From an uncultured Clostridia bacterium (GTDB lineage: Bacteria > Bacillota > Clostridia > Oscillospirales > Oscillospiraceae), in contig CAMEER010000012.1 in NCBI GenBank assembly GCA_945915065.1, positions 1-36,558 of the forward strand: a stretch of 36,558 bases of DNA, read 5' to 3'. Shown piece after piece: positions 31,621 to 36,558 of this stretch. The notes beneath the pieces were generated by a model, which saw nothing but the letters and a program-made list of their open reading frames with translations, made no database searches and was not told where the DNA came from. Each line of letters begins with the position of its first letter. Position 1 is the stretch's first letter. The position numbers and the translations under genes were made by a program.

Positions 31621-32625
31621 ATGCGACGGAGAAAGACATCCCTGCTGGCGGCGGTGCTGGCTGTGCTGCTGCTGTGTGCCTGCGGCGGGCAACCCTCGCG
31701 GGAGCCGAACCCGCCCGACCCCCCGGAGGAAGCGCCCTACGACTTTACGCTGGACTATCACCGATGCGCGCCGCTGGTGGAGAAGAAGATTGGCAGTGAC
31801 CTTGTGGCGGCGGCACGGCTGGTGATCGATGCCTTTCTGGCGGGCGAGACCTCGGTAACGCTGCCGGAGGGTGATTACGGCGGGAATCCCGGCAATGATC
31901 TGGGCTATGCCCTCAACAGCATGTGCCCGGCTTTTGGCGCGGTGACGGACTATGACGACTACCATTTTGACACGGAAACCTGCACCGTGACATGGGCCTA
32001 TACCCAGACATCGGAGCAGGTGCGGGAGGTGCTGGCGGTGCTGGAGCAAACCACAGCCGCCTGTATGGGTACCTTGCGCCAAGGCGACGGTGAGACTGCC
32101 CGGGCGCTGCTGCTGTATCACGCCCTGACGGAGCAGGCTGCGTATGATTATGACGTGTCCGGCATTTATGACGACGATCCGGCGGCGTATTGCTTCCGCA
32201 CCAGCGGCTATGCGGCACTGGTGCTGCACAGCGGCATCTGCTATTCCTTCGCGCAGGCGCTGGCCTTTTTGTATACCCAGGCGGGGCTTGACTGCGCCGC
32301 CGTGATGGGGGATGGAGCTGCGGGCCGTCATATGTGGCTGATGGCTGCCGTTGATGGGAAGTGGTATTATTTCGACCCCACGTGGGACGTGGGCGGCGGC
32401 TGGTATTACTTCGGCATTACGGCAGAGGATCGGGCTACATGGGCCGGAGAATTCACCGACGGAACCTTGCTGGGACAGGACGCCGCGGAACTTGCCGATC
32501 TGTCTGACACACGCTTTTCCGCGATCAACTGCCGCTGGTGGACGGACATGACCATCGACCGGCAGGCGGGACAGGCGGTGTTTAGCGCCCCGGAAGGGGA
32601 GGAAACAGTTCTCCCGTTGAACTGA
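31621..32625 (+). CDS. Lipoprotein with transglutaminase-like domain
   Basis: 334 residues. A type II signal peptide (MRRRK, hydrophobic 7-19) ends in LLCAC with the lipid-bearing C21, followed by a proline-rich linker. The C-terminal half is a transglutaminase/protease-like fold with the triad C207 (SGICYSFAQA), H237 (GRHMWLM) and D252 (YYFDPTWD). The protein would sit on the outer face of the membrane, where such domains act as peptidases or amidases on wall or peptides; its target is unknown. A GAAGGGAG ribosome binding site lies close to the ATG. Terminator shared with clpC. Confidence 0.88.
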   Translation: MRRRKTSLLAAVLAVLLLCACGGQPSREPNPPDPPEEAPYDFTLDYHRCAPLVEKKIGSDLVAAARLVIDAFLAGETSVTLPEGDYGGNPGNDLGYALNSMCPAFGAVTDYDDYHFDTETCTVTWAYTQTSEQVREVLAVLEQTTAACMGTLRQGDGETARALLLYHALTEQAAYDYDVSGIYDDDPAAYCFRTSGYAALVLHSGICYSFAQALAFLYTQAGLDCAAVMGDGAAGRHMWLMAAVDGKWYYFDPTWDVGGGWYYFGITAEDRATWAGEFTDGTLLGQDAAELADLSDTRFSAINCRWWTDMTIDRQAGQAVFSAPEGEETVLPLN

Positions 32626-32630
32626 ACAGT

Positions 32631-32664
32631 AAAAAACGAGACTGCAAACGCAGCCTCGTTTTTT
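32631..32664. terminator. Bidirectional terminator between the lipoprotein gene and clpC
   Basis: AAAAAACGAG (32631-32640) pairs with CTCGTTTTTT (32654-32663), with an inner CTGC/GCAG stem; T-run on both strands. Confidence 0.9.
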
Positions 32665-32666
32665 AT

Positions 32667-35207
32667 TTATTCTGCCTTGTTCTCGGAAACCTTATTACCC
32701 TCCTGCGTTTCCTCGGCGATGGTTTCGGCCTCCGCTTCCGCAGCGGGGACCTTCTCCACCACCACCTTGCTGTCGGACAGGGTCACCTTGGCGGTGTCGC
32801 CGGACTTGAGCTTGCCCTCCAGCATCTGCTCGGCCACGGCGTCCTCCACGGTGTTCTGGATGGAACGGCGCAGGGGACGAGCGCCGTACTCAGCGTCGAA
32901 GCCGTTCTTGGCCAGTGCGGCCACGGCGTCCTCATCGGCAGTGAGGGTGATGCCCTGCTGGGCCATACGCTTGCCGGTGATGGTCAGCATACGGTGGGCG
33001 ATCTTCACAATGTCCTCCTCCGTCAGCTGACGGAACACGATGGTCTCGTCAATGCGGTTCAGGAACTCCGGCTTGAAGGTGCGCTTCAGCTCGGCAATCA
33101 CCGCGTCACGGATGCGGGCGAAACGGGCGGCCTCGTCCTTCTCGGCGCTCTTATCGCTGCCGTCGAAGCCCAAACGGGCATTCTCGGCGGCGGTGATGTT
33201 CTTGGCGCCCACGTTGGAGGTCATGACGATGACGGTGTTCCGGAAGTCCACCCGGCGGCCCTGAGAGTCGGTGACGATGCCGTCCTCCAGGATCTGCAGC
33301 AGGATGTTCCACACGTCCTCGTGGGCCTTCTCGATCTCATCGAACAGCACCACGGAGTAGGGCTTACGGCGTACCTTCTCGGTCAGCTGGCCGCCCTCCT
33401 CATGTCCTACATATCCCGGAGGAGAACCCACCAGGCGGGACACGGTATGGCGCTCCATATACTCGGACATATCGATGCGGATCATGGCGTTTTCATCACC
33501 GAACATGGCTTCGGCCAGCGCCTTGCACAGCTCGGTCTTACCTACGCCGGTGGGACCCAGGAACAGGAAGGAGCCAATGGGCCGCTTGGGGTCCTTCAGA
33601 CCCACACGGCCGCGGCGGATGGCGCGGGCCACGGCGGCGACAGCCTCGTCCTGCCCCACCACACGCTGCTGAAGGGCTTCCTCCAACTTCAAAAGGCGCA
33701 TACTCTCGTCCTCTGTCAGACGGGTGACGGGAATGCCGGTCCAGCCGGCCACTACGTTGGCAATGTCCTCGGCGGTGACGGTACCGCGGTTCTGGCTCAG
33801 CTTTCTGCGCCAGTTGTCCCGCTCGATCTCCACCTGATCGGTGTAGTTCTTCTCAATATCACGAAGCTGGGCGGCTTTCTCGTAGTCCTGGGCGGCGATG
33901 GCCTCGGCCTTTTCCCGGCGCAGGGCGGCGATCTTTTCCTCCAGCGACTTCAGGTCGGGGGAGGCGCTTTCCGCCTTCATGCGCACCTGCGAAGCGGCCT
34001 CGTCCATCAGGTCGATGGCCTTGTCCGGCAGGAACCGGTCGTTGATATACCGGCGGGAGAGGGTCACGGCGGCTTCCAGCGCCTCATCGGTGATGGTCAG
34101 CTTGTGATGGGCCTCGTACTTGTCCCGCAGACCCTTCAGAATGGCCACGGTGTCCTCTGCCGTAGGCTCGCCCACGGTGACAGGCTGGAACCGGCGCTCC
34201 AGCGCGGCATCCTTTTCGATGTACTTGCGGTACTCGTTGAGGGTGGTGGCGCCGATGACCCGGATCTCACCCCGGCCCAGAGCGGGCTTGATGATGTTGG
34301 CGGCGTCCACGGCGCCCTCGGCGGAGCCGGCGCCCACGATGGTGTGCAGCTCGTCGATGAAGAGGATGACGTTGCCGTCCTTCTTCACCTCGTCCAGCGC
34401 GTTTTTGATGCGCTCCTCGAACTCGCCGCGGTACTTGGTGCCGGCCACCATACCGCTCAGGTCAAGGCTCAGAAGCTTTTTGTTCAGCAGCTCCTCCGGC
34501 ACGTCGGCGGCGGCAATGCGCTGGGCAAGACCCTCGGCGATGGCGGTCTTGCCGACGCCGGGCTCGCCGATCAGCACGGGGTTGTTTTTGGTGCGGCGGG
34601 AGAGGATCTGCACCACACGCTGGATCTCCTTGTCACGGCCGATGACGGGGTCAAGCTTGCCCTGACGGGCCGCCTCGGTCAGGTCGCGGGTAAACTCCTC
34701 CAGCGTCTTGCCGGTCTTTTTGTTCTCCTTGTTGGGAGTGCCGGCGCCGCTGGTGACAGTATGGGGACTGGTCTCACTGAGCTTCTGCTGCACGGAGGCG
34801 TACATCTTCCGGGGATCCACGCCCACGGTGCGCAGGATGCGCACGGCCATATTGCTGCCTTCCCGCAGCAGACCCATCAGCAGATGCTCGGTGCCGATAT
34901 AGCCGGCGCCCATCCGGTGGGATTCGCCCACGGCCAGCTCAATGACACTTTTGGCACGGGGCGTCAGGCCCTGGCTGGGCGCGTCGCCGGAGGTGCCCTG
35001 TCCCACGCTGCGCTGGAGGATACCGGTGATCATCTCGTCGGTGAGACCGTATTCGGACAGCACCCGGTGGGCGATGCCCTCCTCCTCCCGCAGCAGGCCC
35101 AGCAGCAGATGCTCGCAGCCCACATAGCCGTGGCCCAGATCCTGGGCGGCCTCCTGCGCCAGACGCAGGGATTCTTCCGCACGGGGAGTGAATTTATTCT
35201 CATTCAT
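32667..35207 (-). CDS. clpC: ATP-dependent Clp protease ATP-binding subunit ClpC
   Basis: An 846-residue AAA+ unfoldase that feeds ClpP and controls heat-shock and competence regulators. Domains: two Clp_N repeats (about 2-145), D1 with GEPGVGKT (214-221) and DELH as Walker B, a middle region with a UVR-type segment ([13 protein letters not shown]), and D2 with GPTGVGKT near 550 and a C-terminal ClpB-D2-small domain. The C-terminal tail (from about 820) is acidic and Ala/Glu-rich. Start 35207 follows AAAGGA; a TTG just before it is not needed. Third gene of the ctsR operon. Confidence 0.97.
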   Translation of the reverse strand: MNENKFTPRAEESLRLAQEAAQDLGHGYVGCEHLLLGLLREEEGIAHRVLSEYGLTDEMITGILQRSVGQGTSGDAPSQGLTPRAKSVIELAVGESHRMGAGYIGTEHLLMGLLREGSNMAVRILRTVGVDPRKMYASVQQKLSETSPHTVTSGAGTPNKENKKTGKTLEEFTRDLTEAARQGKLDPVIGRDKEIQRVVQILSRRTKNNPVLIGEPGVGKTAIAEGLAQRIAAADVPEELLNKKLLSLDLSGMVAGTKYRGEFEERIKNALDEVKKDGNVILFIDELHTIVGAGSAEGAVDAANIIKPALGRGEIRVIGATTLNEYRKYIEKDAALERRFQPVTVGEPTAEDTVAILKGLRDKYEAHHKLTITDEALEAAVTLSRRYINDRFLPDKAIDLMDEAASQVRMKAESASPDLKSLEEKIAALRREKAEAIAAQDYEKAAQLRDIEKNYTDQVEIERDNWRRKLSQNRGTVTAEDIANVVAGWTGIPVTRLTEDESMRLLKLEEALQQRVVGQDEAVAAVARAIRRGRVGLKDPKRPIGSFLFLGPTGVGKTELCKALAEAMFGDENAMIRIDMSEYMERHTVSRLVGSPPGYVGHEEGGQLTEKVRRKPYSVVLFDEIEKAHEDVWNILLQILEDGIVTDSQGRRVDFRNTVIVMTSNVGAKNITAAENARLGFDGSDKSAEKDEAARFARIRDAVIAELKRTFKPEFLNRIDETIVFRQLTEEDIVKIAHRMLTITGKRMAQQGITLTADEDAVAALAKNGFDAEYGARPLRRSIQNTVEDAVAEQMLEGKLKSGDTAKVTLSDSKVVVEKVPAAEAEAETIAEETQEGNKVSENKAE

Positions 35208-35237
35208 CAATGGTCACATCCTTTCGATTTCATGGCC

Positions 35238-35669
35238 TTACTGGGGGAGTTTTTTCAACTCATCCCGCAGGCGTGCCGCTTCCTCGTAGTTTTCACTGTC
35301 GATGGCGGCCTTCAGCTGGTTTTCCAGCGCGTTGCGCTGCCGCTCCTTCTGGAGCCGTGCCTGTTCGTCCCGGCCCACCAGTCCGGCGGGAACGGTGGGG
35401 TCTTCTTCGATGCCCGCGGCGGTCCGTGCCGCCTCCTCCAGCGGAGCGGGGAACTCGGTCATGCGGTTGGACAGCATACCGAAGTCCTCCAGCAGCGAGA
35501 AGGGATCGAAGAAACTGCGGCGAGAGGGACGGAGGGTTTGGTACAGCCGGTCGGTGTACCCCAGTTCCTCGGCGCATGCAGGGCACAGATGGACCTGTGT
35601 CACCTTGCCGTTGATGTTGCTCTGATAATAGAAGGTGGCTTCATTCCTGCCACAGCGTTCACATTTCAT
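35238..35669 (-). CDS. mcsA: McsA-like protein, short form (zinc finger plus UVR motif)
   Basis: 143 residues. The N terminus has one zinc finger (KCERCG ... CPAC) and the C terminus a UVR motif (NALENQLKAAIDSENYEEAARLRDEL). In B. subtilis, McsA is about 185 residues with a second CxxC finger; that second finger is absent here. McsA normally activates the arginine kinase McsB and works with ClpC and CtsR, but no mcsB lies between this gene and clpC. AAGGAGG precedes the ATG. Family call good; whether it has a kinase partner elsewhere is open. Confidence 0.88.
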   Translation of the reverse strand: MKCERCGRNEATFYYQSNINGKVTQVHLCPACAEELGYTDRLYQTLRPSRRSFFDPFSLLEDFGMLSNRMTEFPAPLEEAARTAAGIEEDPTVPAGLVGRDEQARLQKERQRNALENQLKAAIDSENYEEAARLRDELKKLPQ

Positions 35670-35693
35670 CAATCATAACCTCCTTTTGGAAAA

Positions 35694-36143
35694 TCAAACC
35701 AAATGGATCAATACCTGCTTGAAAATATCGGCCCGCAGCATGTCCCGACCGGATCGGTCCACGCGGCGCAGCGCCCTGTCGCCAGTGGCTGCCAGCAGCG
35801 ACTGTCCCGCCTCGGCGGAGATGGCCTCACTGTCTGCCAGATTCTGCACGATGGCCCGGGCGCTGGCGGCGTCCAGTTCGTCCCCGATGGAATTGATGAC
35901 GTGCATCAGCAGCGTCTTGCGGTCTGTCCGCACCCGCGTGATGCGGATGTAGCCGTTGCCGCCCCGGCGTGACTCTACAATGTATCCATGCTCCGGAGAG
36001 AAGCGGGTGGACATCACATAGTTGATCTGGCTGGGCACACAGTTGAACCGCTGGGCCAGATCGCTGCGCTGCAGCTCCAGCACGCCGTCGGTTTCATCCA
36101 ATGCCGACTGAATGAAGCTGGCGATCACGTCCGATATACCCAT
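35694..36143 (-). CDS. ctsR: Class III heat-shock repressor CtsR
   Basis: A 149-residue repressor. N-terminal winged helix (ISDVIASFIQSALDE ... LAQRFNCVPSQINYVMSTRF) with the beta-wing RRGGNGYIRI; the usual run of four Gly is RGGNG here. The C-terminal part (about 75-149) is the dimer/McsB-binding domain. It represses its own operon and other clp genes and is released by heat. GAGGAGG lies eight bases before the ATG at 36143. First gene of the operon; a consensus operator is upstream. Confidence 0.95.
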   Translation of the reverse strand: MGISDVIASFIQSALDETDGVLELQRSDLAQRFNCVPSQINYVMSTRFSPEHGYIVESRRGGNGYIRITRVRTDRKTLLMHVINSIGDELDAASARAIVQNLADSEAISAEAGQSLLAATGDRALRRVDRSGRDMLRADIFKQVLIHLV

Positions 36144-36161
36144 TTGCAAGACCTCCTCTAA

Positions 36162-36184
36162 TTTGACTTTGCCTTTCTTTGATC
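36162..36184. promoter_or_regulatory. Two isolated CtsR half-sites in the ctsR leader
   Basis: TTTGACT (36162-36168) and TTTGATC (36178-36184) match the CtsR heptamer in the same orientation as the main box but are 9 bases apart instead of 3. This may be a weak second operator, downstream of the -10. Confidence 0.4.
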
Positions 36185-36193
36185 TTTGAGCGT

Positions 36194-36222
36194 ATCATAC
36201 ACCGTTTGCCCGACGATGTCAA
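36194..36222 (-). promoter_or_regulatory. Sigma-A promoter of the ctsR operon
   Basis: On the minus strand TTGACA (complement of 36217-36222), 17 bp, TATGAT (complement of 36194-36199). Confidence 0.88.
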
Positions 36223-36230
36223 CAGGTAAA

Positions 36231-36247
36231 TTTGACTTTTTTTGACC
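36231..36247 (-). promoter_or_regulatory. CtsR operator box
   Basis: On the minus strand GGTCAAA-AAA-AGTCAAA, an exact match to the CtsR direct repeat (GGTCAAA-N3-RGTCAAA). It begins 8 bp upstream of the -35. Confidence 0.92.
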
Positions 36248-36335
36248 TTGTGTGTAAACAATTTATGAACAGGGGAAACGCAATTTCAGATTGCGGGAAA
36301 AATGAAGAAAAATGGTGATGGCAACTTTAAATTGC

Positions 36336-36558
36336 TGTACAAACGGGGCTTTGTCGGGTATAATAAAAGTGCTAAGAGATCTTTGCGCTTGCCGGCCTTG
36401 GCGCCTTTTGTCAATGACTTTTGCCATGGCTGACAAAAGCAGGCCGCATCGGAGAGCAAAACACACCTGTCAATTCATACCAATGTAAATAGCTTACACG
36501 ATCGAAAGACTAACTATTAGAAGTCAAGCCTGAAATGAATGGATTGGCAAGAAAATGT
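36336..36558 (+). promoter_or_regulatory. Outward promoter and leader of a gene beyond the window
   Basis: TGTACA (36336-36341), 17 bp, perfect TATAAT (36359-36364). The transcript would run at least 185 bases to the window end without a convincing ORF. CTTTTGTC and GACAAAAG (about 36402-36440) form a hairpin. It may be a long 5' leader or a small RNA; no known family is recognised. The 36248-36335 stretch is AT-rich with no gene. Confidence 0.45.

Noticed and set aside
32994-35678. 894-codon ORF on the plus strand opposite clpC
   Set aside because: His/Gly/Leu/Gln-rich antisense shadow of the strongly conserved clpC and mcsA genes.

Overview
The window looks like chromosome from a GC-rich gut Clostridia, probably of the Oscillospiraceae (Oscillibacter/Flavonifractor/Lawsonibacter type). 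This is inferred from protein sequence style, codon use rich in G/C at third positions, sigma-A promoters, strong AAGGAG ribosome binding sites, and a CtsR-McsA-ClpC operon. The species cannot be named from the sequence alone.

Layout. 1-1036: the 3' end of a thiolase gene, a terminator, then tRNA-Leu(UAA) and the initiator tRNA-fMet. 992-8371: a compact integrated element of about 7.33 kb inserted in the 3' half of the tRNA-fMet gene and bounded by a perfect 50-bp direct repeat. It has a tyrosine integrase and a CI-like repressor pointing left. Pointing right are an excisionase-like protein, a winged-helix protein, a PrimPol/SF3-helicase replicase, an inverted-iteron array (candidate origin), a small-terminase-like HTH protein and four small unknown genes. 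There is no relaxase, conjugation or virion structural gene. The gene order matches phage-inducible chromosomal islands (phage satellites) of Gram-positive bacteria.

8372-19079: host genes. These are a COG2426 membrane protein behind a long structured leader with a terminator, an ECF sigma/anti-sigma pair, a membrane-anchored amidase, a small (p)ppGpp synthetase, tRNA-Ser(GGA), TrkA, a small HTH regulator, and a tightly overlapping trio: a PyrF-like protein lacking catalytic residues, a histidine phosphatase-GNAT fusion and a YgiQ radical SAM protein.

19252-25975: a regulated cluster. An enhancer-binding-protein-like regulator that has lost the GAFTGA loop and the Walker B glutamate sits before dapF, a dicarboxylate/amino-acid symporter, a D-cysteine-desulfhydrase-type PLP enzyme and lysA. 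Two tandem palindromes 20 bp apart lie just upstream of the dapF sigma-A promoter and are the likely operator. The content suggests use of an amino acid (possibly diaminopimelate or a D-amino acid) as well as, or instead of, plain lysine synthesis.

26024-32625: nfo, a YfcE-type phosphoesterase, an Smr-domain protein, a nitrilase-family amidase, an NhaC-type antiporter with a hairpin leader, a class Ic aminotransferase and a transglutaminase-like lipoprotein. 32667-36247: the ctsR-mcsA-clpC operon, read leftward, without mcsB and with a shortened McsA, controlled by a consensus CtsR box. 36248-36558: an outward promoter and leader of a gene beyond the window.
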